Positions 53,763-63,079 of a stretch of DNA of 64,000 bases are shown here, one piece after another. The stretch spans positions 18,593 to 82,592 of the forward strand of contig JAPDJO010000028.1 of the NCBI GenBank assembly GCA_029259115.1, read 5' to 3'. A model generated the notes under the pieces. That model did not search any database. It was not told where the DNA came from and was given only the letters and a program-made list of their open reading frames with translations. This stretch comes from Thermoplasmatota archaeon. GTDB taxonomy: Archaea > Thermoplasmatota > E2 > DHVEG-1 > B18-G2. The position numbers and the translations under genes are program-made. Numbering within the stretch: position 1 is the stretch's first letter; each line of letters starts with the position of its first letter.

Positions 53763-55433
53763 CTATATGGCATAAACCTCCTTATATATCAAAGAGTTGA
53801 CAATCTCTTTTCTCTTTTCTCTAAACTTTTCAACCCTCTCTTTCGCTTCAAGGGATTCCTTCATCAATTTTTCTGCCTTCTTTCCTTTCAAGGCGTGAGA
53901 TTTTAGGTATTTATCTCTGTAGATACTCGGAAATACGTTGTATGTACAGAATGGTATTATTCTGTTACCTGCCGCATAATGTATGCTGCATCTCTGCACT
54001 CGATTAACATCATAATTATAGTAATCTTGGAAATGCATCATTCCTAGGAACAGGAAATTGTAGTGAAACTCCCTGAGTGAAGAATAGCTTCCTTCCTCCA
54101 TGATCCTATCCAAAATATCCGAAAGTTTCTTTCCGTTTGGAAGTTCATCTTGAATTATATAGTCAATAAGTTTCTTAGCAAGAGCTCTTCTAAAACTTAA
54201 ATATCTTATAGCGGAAGGAATCAATTCCAAACCAAACAATACCTTTCTAATCATGCTATCGTGAATACTCTCTATGTCCTTCAAGAATCTGTCAACGTCA
54301 ACAAATTCTGTTATAGGTATAAGTTTCTTCTTCTTTCTATCAACATATACATATGTAGCTATCCCGCATTTCTCGTTGTTGTAGAAATGAACATGAGGCT
54401 CTCTTCCTATAAGATCAGCAAGAGCAGCAACGCAAGGCACAGGGTACCATGCTTCCATACCAAAGTTAAATTTCTTTTTGATCTGCTCAACTATATCAGA
54501 CTGAACAACCCTAAGCTTTTCTCTTTCTCCCTTCTTTATGAATCCAACCAAAGATATAGGCTGAAAGTTCACTCCCTTTATACCCCTATCAACATTGTGC
54601 ATCGCGAATCTAACTATGTCTGGAGTTTCCTTGAGATTTATCTGGCTTACAGTTGGAACAAGGACTATACTCTTTATTCCTCCTTCCTTGTATGCCTGGA
54701 GAGCGAATGGAGTTTCGTAATGGGTCTTTGGATTGCTATTTGGATCAGGTTTCAAACCATCAAAAGATGTGTATACCGTATTTACTCCCGCATCTTTCCA
54801 ATCAGATACCATCTTTATAGCCTTTTTGGGATTTTCGTAGTATTCTATACCAAGGGATACAGAATTGGTATTCAATTGGACATGCGGCGATCCTAGATCT
54901 TTAGCAAGCTTTATTATATCTCTTAAGTCCTCTCTAAGTATGGGTTCTCCTCCAGTAATCTGTATCGGCGGAGTGTAACCGTTCATCTCTCTAGCAAGCT
55001 TGATTCCTTTCTCTATCTCTTTTAAACTTGGTTCGTAAACAAAGCCTGCTTTCTCTTCATAAAAAAAACAATACCAGCATCTCAAATCGCATCTGTTTGT
55101 TGCAACTACATTCAAAAGAGCTGTGGTGTTTTTGTGTTGCTTGCATAACCCGCAGTTACCGAGATCTCTGCGATGCTCTATCTCTGTATTGATCTTTGCA
55201 ACATAGTTCTCCTTGACCTTAAATCTCATTATCTTTTCCCAGTATTCCTTGGTACCGATTCTCTCTTTTGTACCGTTTGCTTTTATTAGATAGACCATGC
55301 CATCCTTCTCAGCATAAGCTGCATCTATAACCTTCGGAACTTTTCCATCCTTTATGGTTTTGTCATCTACACTCTTTGTTTTCTCTAGTACGTTAAAACC
55401 TTCTTTATTTGCGATCTCATCTATGGATATCAT
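53763..55433 (-). CDS. tes: Tetraether lipid synthase (Tes) homologue, radical SAM
   Basis: A 556-aa radical SAM protein of the MJ0619/Tes type. The N-terminal block has CGLCKQHKN, then TNRCDLRCWYCFFYEEKAG with the CX3CX2C cluster motif. QITGGEPILREDL, VQLNTNSVSLG, and VYTSFDGLKP follow. A distal cysteine set (near CGIATYVYVD, RCSIHYAAGNRIIPFCTYN) should bind auxiliary clusters. Tes joins two archaeol chains at C40 to make membrane-spanning GDGT lipids. It lies before tdh on the same strand (23-nt gap). Its TATA box is at 55461-55470. Confidence 0.8.
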   Translation of the reverse strand: MISIDEIANKEGFNVLEKTKSVDDKTIKDGKVPKVIDAAYAEKDGMVYLIKANGTKERIGTKEYWEKIMRFKVKENYVAKINTEIEHRRDLGNCGLCKQHKNTTALLNVVATNRCDLRCWYCFFYEEKAGFVYEPSLKEIEKGIKLAREMNGYTPPIQITGGEPILREDLRDIIKLAKDLGSPHVQLNTNSVSLGIEYYENPKKAIKMVSDWKDAGVNTVYTSFDGLKPDPNSNPKTHYETPFALQAYKEGGIKSIVLVPTVSQINLKETPDIVRFAMHNVDRGIKGVNFQPISLVGFIKKGEREKLRVVQSDIVEQIKKKFNFGMEAWYPVPCVAALADLIGREPHVHFYNNEKCGIATYVYVDRKKKKLIPITEFVDVDRFLKDIESIHDSMIRKVLFGLELIPSAIRYLSFRRALAKKLIDYIIQDELPNGKKLSDILDRIMEEGSYSSLREFHYNFLFLGMMHFQDYYNYDVNRVQRCSIHYAAGNRIIPFCTYNVFPSIYRDKYLKSHALKGKKAEKLMKESLEAKERVEKFREKRKEIVNSLIYKEVYAI

Positions 55434-55460
55434 GATATGAGCCTACGAAATGGCTTTACA

Positions 55461-55470
55461 AATATAAAGT
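55461..55470 (-). promoter_or_regulatory. TATA box of the tes-tdh operon
   Basis: ACTTTATATT on the minus strand (55470..55461) is centred about 32 nt before the tes ATG at 55433. Confidence 0.5.
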
Positions 55471-55542
55471 TTGTCAAAACCTCCATTTCCATATCTAAGG
55501 AAGTTTTTATATATCCAAATATCTATTAAGTATCGGGATGGG

Positions 55543-58458
55543 ATGGAACTAGTAAACATAGGATGGCTAGCCCTATTTACATTCACAGCATCTCTAGGAA
55601 TTTCTTTTACATATCTCTATAAGCTCAACAGAAACAAGAAGATGCTCATGTTTGGAATTTCTTTCTTTACAAGCTCCATATGCTATCTACTAGTAGCATT
55701 TGATGTAGAGCATCTTTACTATGGCATTTATCAGTGGACTTCATTTCCCATGATGATAGCCATTCTTATATGCGCCGCCGAAGGGATTTTCAAGATCAAA
55801 TCCTTTACAAAATTGTTTAAGGCTTTCCTAGTAACAATAACAGTAATCCTGATTGCATTTCTCATCTTACCTGAAAAACTGGTTATGTATACTTATCTTG
55901 TAAGAATACCGCTAACGGCATCTATAATGGTCATGCTCTTATATCTATCCATTTCAGAGAGGGAGTTATCAAATTTTCTTTTCTTGTCCGCTATCTCATG
56001 TTATATCATTGCCGGAATATCTCAATCTAAAGGGTATCTTCCTCTATCCCTCTATTCTTACTTTACAGGTTACGTATTTATCTCGTTGATATCATTCTCA
56101 GAACAACAGCCTCGAAGGCATGGTGTAAGTACTTTTCTCAATATGAGAAGAGAACTTGAATTGACAAGAAGAAAGCTATCAAAGATAGCGGAGGAACAAA
56201 AAATTATAATAGAAAACATCCCTGCAATGGTTTATCTGAAAGATGAGAAAAATCGATTCGTGAGAGTGAATAAAGCTTTTTGCGAATTTATGTGCAAAAA
56301 TCTTAGTATTAAAAGCGATAACATAATAGGTAAAAGAGCAGAAGATATTTTTCCCCAAAAATATCTAAGCCTATTTTCGGAAGATGAACTTGTATTAAAA
56401 ACTGGTCAACCAAAATTAGATATTTTGAAAGGACTTAATGTGGATGGTAAAAGCATATGGTTAAATATAAATAAGATACCATACAACGCTTATGGAAAAG
56501 TCAAGGGTTTGGTGTGTATAGCCTATGATGTTACAGAAAGTATAGAGAAGGAAAGATTGTTAAGGGAAAGTAGAGAAAGATTCAGAACTTTGGCAGAGAC
56601 TTCACCTTTTGCAATAATCGTCTACCAAATAGAGGATATAGTATATGCAAATCATGCGGCAGAAATTATTACTGGTTTTTCGAAAGGTGAACTGATAAGG
56701 AAGAAATTTTGGGAACTCATACATCCTGAGTTTAGAGAGGTAGTGAGGGAGAGGAGCCTGGAAAGACAAAAGGGGAAAGAAATATCTCCATACGAATGCA
56801 AGATAATCACAAAGGATGGTTCGGAGAAATGGATTCGGATAACGGGGAGCAGAATAATATGGAACGGTATGCCGGCAGGTATAGTTACAGCCGTAGATAT
56901 TACCGATATTAAAAACTTTGAAAATTACCTGAAAGAAAGTGAAAGAAGGTTCAGGGTTCTGGCTGAAAGCTCGCCAATAGACATATTGGTTATACAGGAT
57001 GGAAGATTTGTATTTGCAAACTTTGATATTGCGAAGGTCACAGGTTACTCGAGGAAGGAAATTCTGTCTAAGAATTTCTTGGACATGATACATCCTGAGT
57101 TTAAGGAGAAAGTTCAAAAGAAATATCTAGACTTATTATCTGGTAAACATGTTTCTCCTATGGAATGCAAAATTCTAGATAAAAGTGGAAGAGAAAAATG
57201 GGCTTTGATAGGTGGCAACCTAATAGATTGGGAAGGTAAACCTTCCATTTTGATAGCTGTAACTGATATCACAGACAGAAAAAAGGCTGAGGAAGAAGCA
57301 ATAAGGGCTAAAAGGTATATGGAGAACATTTTGCACGCAGCCGGAGATGGTATAAGAATAATTGGACTAGATTACAAAGTAAAGATGCTCAACAGGAGAA
57401 TGGCGAGGATGGCAAAGGTAAAGATGAAGGAAGGTTTAGGAATGAAATGTTACGAGATGTTCAGAGCAGATATATGTAGAACAGAAGACTGTTCTCTGAG
57501 AAGAGTACTTAGAACAGGAAGGGGTTTTCAAAAGGAGAGTTTGAGATATTCTACAGATGGAAAAGCCATACCATGCCTACAGATGGTTACTCCCCTCAAG
57601 GATTCCAATGGAAATATAGTTGGAATAATAGAAGATTTCAGGGATATAAGGGTAATAAAGAAAGCCGAAGAAAGATTGAGGAGGGCGCATGAGATGCTCA
57701 AGAGGAAAAAGGAGCAGCTAGAGAAGCTTAACAATTTGAAAAGTCTCTTCCTAAACATAACTTCTCACGAGTTAAGAACGCCTATGACTGCCATAAGAGG
57801 ATATGCTCAACTTTTGACGTTAGGAGCTTTAGGAAAGATAGATGAAGAGCAAAAGAAGGTTCTAGAAACGATAATAAGGAATATAGATAGGCTGAACAAA
57901 CTCATAAACGACATACTCGATGTTTCCAGATTGGAATCAGGGACTTTAAAAATAACCCCAGAAAAATGCAGGATAGAGGAGATAATAGATAATGCGATAG
58001 AGACAATGAACGGTCATGCAAAGTTGAAGAATATAAAGATAGAAAAGCTAGTAGAATACGATCTGCCCGAACTGTTTTTAGATAAATATAGGATGGAGCA
58101 GGTTGTAACTAATCTCCTAAATAACGCTATAAAATTTTCAAACAGAAACAGCAAGATAATAGTCAGGGCTAGAAGAGAAGGTGAAAATGTAATCTTAGAG
58201 ATTCAAGATTTTGGTAGAGGCATACCAAAGAATAAACTAAGTAAGATTTTTGAACCATTTTACCAAGTTGATTCTGGTATGGACAGAAAGTTCGGCGGCG
58301 CAGGGCTTGGATTGACGATAGTCAAAGGTATAGTTGAGGGACATGGTGGAAGTGTGGAAGTTGAAAGTAAGGTAGGAGAGGGAAGTACATTTAGGGTAAT
58401 ACTGCCTATCCGTTATGTCGGAGAAGAGAGAAAGGTTAAAATATTAACAGTGGAGTGA
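55543..58458 (+). CDS. Multi-PAS histidine kinase with 7TM N terminus
   Basis: About 971 aa. Seven transmembrane helices cover about residues 5-190. Four PAS domains follow, at about nucleotides 56190-56550, 56580-56940, 56945-57290 and 57310-57670. The last has a Cys-rich stretch (CYEMFRADICRTEDC) that could bind a ligand or metal. The HisKA motif SHELRTPMTAIRGYAQL has phospho-His at about 742, and the ATPase part has NLLNNAIKFS, DFGRGIP and GLGLTIVKG. The ATG at 55543 fits a TATA box (TTTATATAT near 55505). It is followed by the regulator with a 1-nt overlap (TGATG). Confidence 0.92.
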   Translation: MELVNIGWLALFTFTASLGISFTYLYKLNRNKKMLMFGISFFTSSICYLLVAFDVEHLYYGIYQWTSFPMMIAILICAAEGIFKIKSFTKLFKAFLVTITVILIAFLILPEKLVMYTYLVRIPLTASIMVMLLYLSISERELSNFLFLSAISCYIIAGISQSKGYLPLSLYSYFTGYVFISLISFSEQQPRRHGVSTFLNMRRELELTRRKLSKIAEEQKIIIENIPAMVYLKDEKNRFVRVNKAFCEFMCKNLSIKSDNIIGKRAEDIFPQKYLSLFSEDELVLKTGQPKLDILKGLNVDGKSIWLNINKIPYNAYGKVKGLVCIAYDVTESIEKERLLRESRERFRTLAETSPFAIIVYQIEDIVYANHAAEIITGFSKGELIRKKFWELIHPEFREVVRERSLERQKGKEISPYECKIITKDGSEKWIRITGSRIIWNGMPAGIVTAVDITDIKNFENYLKESERRFRVLAESSPIDILVIQDGRFVFANFDIAKVTGYSRKEILSKNFLDMIHPEFKEKVQKKYLDLLSGKHVSPMECKILDKSGREKWALIGGNLIDWEGKPSILIAVTDITDRKKAEEEAIRAKRYMENILHAAGDGIRIIGLDYKVKMLNRRMARMAKVKMKEGLGMKCYEMFRADICRTEDCSLRRVLRTGRGFQKESLRYSTDGKAIPCLQMVTPLKDSNGNIVGIIEDFRDIRVIKKAEERLRRAHEMLKRKKEQLEKLNNLKSLFLNITSHELRTPMTAIRGYAQLLTLGALGKIDEEQKKVLETIIRNIDRLNKLINDILDVSRLESGTLKITPEKCRIEEIIDNAIETMNGHAKLKNIKIEKLVEYDLPELFLDKYRMEQVVTNLLNNAIKFSNRNSKIIVRARREGENVILEIQDFGRGIPKNKLSKIFEPFYQVDSGMDRKFGGAGLGLTIVKGIVEGHGGSVEVESKVGEGSTFRVILPIRYVGEERKVKILTVE

Positions 58459-58832
58459 TGGTTACGATGGCAAGAGTGATGGTAGTTGATGATGAGGAGG
58501 ATCTTAGAAATCTAGTAAAGATGGTGATGGAAAAAGAGGGATTCGAGGTTGAGGGTGCTGAAGATGGAAATGATTTCCTAGAAAAGGTTGATAGATTCCA
58601 GCCAGATATCGTTATACTAGATGTCATGATGCCCGGACCTTCGACTAAGGAGATTCTGCAGAAACTCAGAGAAAAAGGTGTGGATTCAAAGATAGTGCTA
58701 TTGACAGTTGTAAGATTCTCAAGTGAAGAGATAAAAAAATTATCTGAAATGGGGAATGTTGTCGGGTACATGACAAAGCCTTTTGATATCCCTGAACTAG
58801 TATCTGAGATCAACAAACATATAAAGGCATAA
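58458..58832 (+). CDS. Single-domain response regulator
   Basis: A receiver domain of about 124 aa: VVDDEED, phospho-acceptor Asp in IVILDVMMPG, Thr in LLTVVRF and Lys in MTKPFDIPE. No output domain. ATG 58458 overlaps the kinase stop; GTG 58455 or ATG 58467 (MARVMVVDDEED) are alternatives. It is coupled to the PAS kinase and followed 2 nt later by the KaiC-like gene. Confidence 0.9.
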   Translation: MVTMARVMVVDDEEDLRNLVKMVMEKEGFEVEGAEDGNDFLEKVDRFQPDIVILDVMMPGPSTKEILQKLREKGVDSKIVLLTVVRFSSEEIKKLSEMGNVVGYMTKPFDIPELVSEINKHIKA

Positions 58833-58834
58833 AG

Positions 58835-59494
58835 ATGGAGACGGAAACTTTAAGAATAAACTACTGGAAAGGAATCAATAAAGAGCTCGATGATATACTG
58901 AAAGATATAAAAGGCATCATATTCTTGATTCACAACTCTGCTGAAATTGAGGACATACTTAGTTTTTTGACGAGATTTAGACCACAAGATCAAGTAGATA
59001 TACTATATATTTCTCTAATTAGGAGCTATTATCATATCAAGCTATCTCTGGAAGGTAAGGACTTGGGAAACAGGAGATTATTCATCTTAGACTCTGTAAC
59101 ATCTATGATTACTGATGTCGATGAAGAAAAAGGTTTTGAGGGTAAAGAAAAGATAGAAGGAATTTTTAGAAAGCCTCCATCAGACTTTAACAAGCTTAAA
59201 GATCTGATTATAGAAGGACTAGACTCCCTCAAGAAAGTGGGGATAACAGCTGATATAATAGTTATAGATTCCATCTCTCAGTTGATTAATCTTACATTCC
59301 CAACAGATTATCAGCTCAAAGGCTTCTACAATTTTCTGGAAGAGATGAGGAGAAATGTGTTGGGAGTAATTCATGATACTCTCATCATACTTTACGATGA
59401 CAAAACAGGTTATCTTAAACATTTACCGGTTGTTCATTCCGATCATATAATAAGGATGGAGGTCATCAAAGAAAAGCCAACTTGGAGAGGCTAG
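58835..59494 (+). CDS. Degenerate RecA/KaiC-like protein
   Basis: A 219-aa alpha/beta protein with strands like IIFLIHNS, VDILYISLI, LFILDSVTSM, DIIVIDSISQLI and TLIILYDD alternating with helices, the layout of the RecA/KaiC superfamily. The Walker A loop is missing, and IDSISQL resembles the Walker B region. It is therefore probably a non-catalytic relative, acting as a partner for the two-component pair encoded just upstream. Such KaiC-like genes next to kinases and regulators occur in archaea. Role inferred. Confidence 0.65.
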   Translation: METETLRINYWKGINKELDDILKDIKGIIFLIHNSAEIEDILSFLTRFRPQDQVDILYISLIRSYYHIKLSLEGKDLGNRRLFILDSVTSMITDVDEEKGFEGKEKIEGIFRKPPSDFNKLKDLIIEGLDSLKKVGITADIIVIDSISQLINLTFPTDYQLKGFYNFLEEMRRNVLGVIHDTLIILYDDKTGYLKHLPVVHSDHIIRMEVIKEKPTWRG

Positions 59495-59497
59495 GAC

Positions 59498-60622
59498 ATG
59501 CATAAGATTGGCTTTATAGTCAACCCTATTGCGGGTATGGGAGGAAGAGTTGGCTTAAAAGGAACAGATGGTGTAATAAATGAAGCTATGAAGAAAGGTG
59601 CAAAACCTGTTGCTCCAGAAAGAGCAAAAGAGATGCTGAAAGTGTTTAAAGAAAAATGCGAAAAAGATGTGAAATGGCTAACATGCTCTGGAGAAATGGG
59701 GGAGAAGGAGTTAAAAGAGGTTGGCTTTCGGAACGTAGAAATAATTTACCATCCAGATTATCCAACAACCTCTGAGGATACAAAGGAAGCTTGTAGGAGG
59801 TTATTGGGCAAAGTAGATATAATAGTGTTCTGCGGCGGCGACGGTACAGCTAGAGACATAGCTACAGTAACTGATAAAAAAATTCCGATTTTGGGCATAC
59901 CTTCTGGAGTGAAGATGCACTCTGGAGTCTTTGGTGTGAATCCTGGAGCTACAGCTAAAAGTCTCTGTGAGTTCTTGGAAGGAGATTTAGATGTTGGTGA
60001 AGTTGAGATTCTGGACCTGGATGAAGAACTCTATAGGAAAGGTGAATGGAAGATCAGACTTTTTGATACGGTTCTTGGTCTGACAGAACCCACTTACATA
60101 CAGTCTGGAAAGGCAACATTCGAATCTGTAAGTGATGAAGAGATGAAAGAACAGATTGCTGAGCATATTATAGAGATGATGGAAAAAGACGATTCTCTTT
60201 TTATTCTAGGATCTGGGAGTACCCTTTACAAGATAGGTGAAAAATTGGGGATAGATAAGACTTTGTTAGGAATAGATGCTGTCTACAAGATGAAGTTGGT
60301 GGGGAAGGACCTAGATGAGAAAGGCATTCTTGACCTGCTAGATGAATATCGGAAGGCAAAGATCATTCTAAGCCCTATAGGTGCCCAAGGTTTTATTCTG
60401 GGCAGAGGAAATCTTCAAATAAGTCCAGAAGTTGTTAGGAGAGTGGGGATAGATAATATAATAGTCGTAGCCACTCCTTCAAAACTCTCAGCAACCCCGA
60501 TTTTGAGAGTCGATACAGGAGATAAAAATCTTGATAGAGAGTTTGCTGAGAAAGGATATATGATAGTTGTGACTGGTTATCGGATAATGAAGGCTGTTAA
60601 GATTCAAAGTGAAGAAAGGTAG
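59498..60622 (+). CDS. ATP-NAD kinase-like protein (COG3199 type)
   Basis: This 374-aa protein has the diacylglycerol/NAD-kinase fold: IGFIVNPIAGMGGRVGLKG at the N terminus, the GGDGTARDIATV motif with the catalytic Asp, and IPSGVKMHSGVFGVNP. The archaeal COG3199 branch is related to PpnK, but its substrate is not firmly known. It is last of the operon with the PAS kinase, receiver and KaiC-like gene (gaps of 2-3 nt). The distance between genes implies cotranscription. Confidence 0.82.
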   Translation: MHKIGFIVNPIAGMGGRVGLKGTDGVINEAMKKGAKPVAPERAKEMLKVFKEKCEKDVKWLTCSGEMGEKELKEVGFRNVEIIYHPDYPTTSEDTKEACRRLLGKVDIIVFCGGDGTARDIATVTDKKIPILGIPSGVKMHSGVFGVNPGATAKSLCEFLEGDLDVGEVEILDLDEELYRKGEWKIRLFDTVLGLTEPTYIQSGKATFESVSDEEMKEQIAEHIIEMMEKDDSLFILGSGSTLYKIGEKLGIDKTLLGIDAVYKMKLVGKDLDEKGILDLLDEYRKAKIILSPIGAQGFILGRGNLQISPEVVRRVGIDNIIVVATPSKLSATPILRVDTGDKNLDREFAEKGYMIVVTGYRIMKAVKIQSEER

Positions 60623-60758
60623 GAACAGAAGATTTTTCCACCAGAGGATTGGTGAATAATTCGAATATATCGCCGTGAAACTGGAGTCTCTCTTGGATAA
60701 GACCATTGACGATAAAAATAGAAAGAGGGCAAAAAGGTTTATCCAATAAAGATTCTCT

Positions 60759-61439
60759 TTAGTATATTGTTGAACGGTTCCAGCGTTGCATTTTTTGTTG
60801 GTGCTTTTCTCTTTCGCCGGCTGGAATTGGATGATTGCCTACTTGCTTGTTTGGTTCTCTCACCGTGTCGGATCCTTTACTCATGCTTGGCTCGCTGCTG
60901 CTGCCCTCAGAGTTATTTACTACCACGATCACTGTTCCACTGTCAGATGCAGATGCGTGTGGACCAGATACTATTGCCGTTACCGTGTAATAGTATGTTC
61001 CTTCCTTCCAAGGTGCTTTAATGAACCCGCCTAGCAGAGGTATAAGTGCACGAGTGAAAGTTTTATTTATTGCTGGCGGCACGATAACCCTAGCTTCTCT
61101 CCCCGGTGAAACTGAGAAGTACACACTGTATGGGGCTAACCTCTTTGGTCGAAGGTCTTCGACTGTGGCGAATACCAAGATTTTGATGAGAGTTCCTCCC
61201 CCAACTTCTACCAAAAATGGTTTCACTTCTGCATAAGCTGTAGCCCGCATTATACCTGTTCTCATGTAACCGAGTCTCACTATTGCTCCTATTGTCGGCG
61301 AGGTAGGGGAAGCGTTGTTATGGTAAGGTTTCTCAACCACTTCTCTAGATTCGGCAGATTTTACGATTGTTGTCCCCAAAGCTGTAGCGATTAAGAGAGT
61401 TGCGATCAAGGCAGTTTTAAGCACGATTTTCTTTCTCAT
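60759..61439 (-). CDS. Exported protein of unknown function
   Basis: About 226 aa from ATG 61439, which follows GGTG by 5 nt; a longer frame starting at 61541 would precede the signal with an unlikely segment. The signal peptide is MRKKIVLKTALIATLLIATALG. The mature part (about 30-190) is a beta-rich sandwich (MRATAYAEVKPFLVEVGGGTLIKILVFATVEDL..., YYYTVTAIVSGP), then a Ser/Gly/Lys-rich low-complexity tail. No anchor, no known family. Confidence 0.7.
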   Translation of the reverse strand: MRKKIVLKTALIATLLIATALGTTIVKSAESREVVEKPYHNNASPTSPTIGAIVRLGYMRTGIMRATAYAEVKPFLVEVGGGTLIKILVFATVEDLRPKRLAPYSVYFSVSPGREARVIVPPAINKTFTRALIPLLGGFIKAPWKEGTYYYTVTAIVSGPHASASDSGTVIVVVNNSEGSSSEPSMSKGSDTVREPNKQVGNHPIPAGEREKHQQKMQRWNRSTIY

Positions 61440-61805
61440 CTTTTCACCTCTTAAAAATATATTATTTTGCCTATATATTTCCTTTGCCCCTAACTCGTTG
61501 AACAAATCAGGATACTTTGACGCAGAGGGGATAATATGCAAGCTGAATGAAGTTAAACTAGATGAGAATTGTAGGGAAGGAAAATATTTGCTTTTACAAA
61601 GCTAATAGGCTACCGTTTGGAAAATCGGGTAGATTTCTACAGCGTAGCCGCCATGATCTAAACTGCTTTCAAAGAAGTTTTTCAAGGTTTTCCTGAGCCA
61701 ACTTTTCGACACAACCTATAAACTTATTTCTTGTGATAACTCTTTTATATAACCAAACCAACAACCTTTAAAAGACTTGACACATTAGCATTGTGGGGGA
61801 GTATA
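61440..61805. other. 366-bp region without a gene, two TATA-like elements
   Basis: Between the exported protein start and kbl I find no supported CDS. TTTTATATAA (61743-61752) and CTTTAAAAG (61766-61774) are TATA-like. A 35-codon open stretch (about 61495-61605) from TTG lacks a good ribosome-binding site. It may be a remnant of an older gene, or promoter DNA. Confidence 0.45.
61766..61774 (+). promoter_or_regulatory. TATA box of kbl
   Basis: CTTTAAAAG at 61766-61774 predicts a start near 61795, with a short leader containing GGGGGAG before the ATG at 61806. Confidence 0.45.
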
Positions 61806-62987
61806 ATGAGAGAGATGACCGAATTTCTAAAAAGAGAGTACGAAGAGATGGAAAAGCAAGGGTTAACATGGGTTATAAAATCTCTGAACGGTCCTTCTGA
61901 GCCTCACGTTGTTGTTGAAGGTAAAAAGTGCCTAATGCTTGCATCAAATAACTATCTAAATCTTGCAAATGATCCTAGACTAAAAGAAGCAGCAATTAAG
62001 GCTATAGAGAAATACGGCGCAGGCGCAGGATCGGATTGGTCTATAGCTGGAACGATGGATATTCATGTTGAACTCTACAAAAAGATTGCAGAATTTAAAG
62101 GGACAGAAGATGCCATAACCTTCCAAACAGGATTTGCTGCAAACGCAGGTTTAATACCTCAACTTGCTGGAAAAGGAGACTTACTAGTATCTGATGAGCT
62201 CAATCATGGCTCAATAATAGATGGCGTAAGACTTTCAAAAGCTGAGAGAGCCATATACCCCCACTCTGATATGGCAGCGCTTGAAAAGATTCTCAAGGAG
62301 GCTGACAAGAAAGACTATAGAAGGATAATCATACTAACTGATGGAGTCTTCAGCATGGACGGAGATATTGCAAAACTGAAAGAGATATGGAAGTTAGCAG
62401 AAGAGTATAGAGCAATGGTATATGTTGATGATGCTCATGGAGAAGGAGTACTTGGAGATGGTCATGGAATAGGAAGACATTTCAACCTAGAAAAGGAGAT
62501 CCATTTCCAGATAGGAACTTTCTCCAAAGCCTTTGGTAGTTTTGGTGGCATGCTTGCCGGATCGAGGGATCTAATAAAGTTCGCTTATAACAAAGCTAGA
62601 ACTTGGCTATTGAGTGCTGCATTTCCTCCTCACGTTGCAGCTGCAAATATTGCTGCTCTAGAGATTGTAGAAAAGGAGCCTGAGAGGGTGAGAAAGCTCT
62701 GGGAGAATACAAGGTACTTCAAGAAAGAGATAGAGAGCATGGGCTATGATACGGGAATGTCTGAGACTCCAATCATACCAGTAATAGTCGGAGATAGTAA
62801 AAAAGCAAAACAACTAGCAGAGAGATTGTATCAAGAGGGAATATTTGCTCTAGCTATAGTTTATCCAATGGTTGCAAGAGATAAAGCTAGAATAAGGAAT
62901 CAGATGAATGCAGGAATGACCAGAGAAGATCTTGATTTTGCTCTAAGCGTTTATGAAAAACTTGGGAAGGAACTGAAGATAATATAA
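61806..62987 (+). CDS. kbl: 2-amino-3-ketobutyrate CoA ligase (KBL)
   Basis: A 393-aa PLP enzyme of the alpha-oxoamine synthase family. NYLNLANDPRLKEAAIKAI, the AITFQTGFAANAGLI block, VYVDDAHGEGVLGDGHGIG with the PLP Asp/His, and the Schiff-base Lys in GTFSKAFGSFGGM are all visible. It cleaves 2-amino-3-ketobutyrate with CoA to glycine and acetyl-CoA, completing threonine degradation begun by tdh. The ATG at 61806 has GGGGGAG 4 nt upstream; a TTG 15 nt earlier is less likely. Confidence 0.93.
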   Translation: MREMTEFLKREYEEMEKQGLTWVIKSLNGPSEPHVVVEGKKCLMLASNNYLNLANDPRLKEAAIKAIEKYGAGAGSDWSIAGTMDIHVELYKKIAEFKGTEDAITFQTGFAANAGLIPQLAGKGDLLVSDELNHGSIIDGVRLSKAERAIYPHSDMAALEKILKEADKKDYRRIIILTDGVFSMDGDIAKLKEIWKLAEEYRAMVYVDDAHGEGVLGDGHGIGRHFNLEKEIHFQIGTFSKAFGSFGGMLAGSRDLIKFAYNKARTWLLSAAFPPHVAAANIAALEIVEKEPERVRKLWENTRYFKKEIESMGYDTGMSETPIIPVIVGDSKKAKQLAERLYQEGIFALAIVYPMVARDKARIRNQMNAGMTREDLDFALSVYEKLGKELKII

Positions 62988-63009
62988 TCTCTCCTCTCTT
63001 ATTAATTGA

Positions 63010-63040
63010 TTTTTAGCCTTGTTTATTTCAAAAATTTTTT
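63010..63040 (+). terminator. T-rich tract after kbl
   Basis: Runs of T (TTTTT and TTTTTT) at 63010-63040, 20-50 nt after the kbl stop, match the oligo-T termination signals of archaea. No hairpin is seen. The next gene's TATA box starts right after it. Confidence 0.35.
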
Positions 63041-63079
63041 ACATTTAATAATTATTCATGAATTGAAATAGGTGAGAAT

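Noticed and set aside
54261..54896. 211-aa plus-strand open frame
   Set aside because: Antisense to the tes homologue; shadow composition.
60640..60750. Plus-strand GTG frame of 25 codons
   Set aside because: No ribosome-binding site, very short, interrupted upstream by a stop; mentioned only as a possible remnant.
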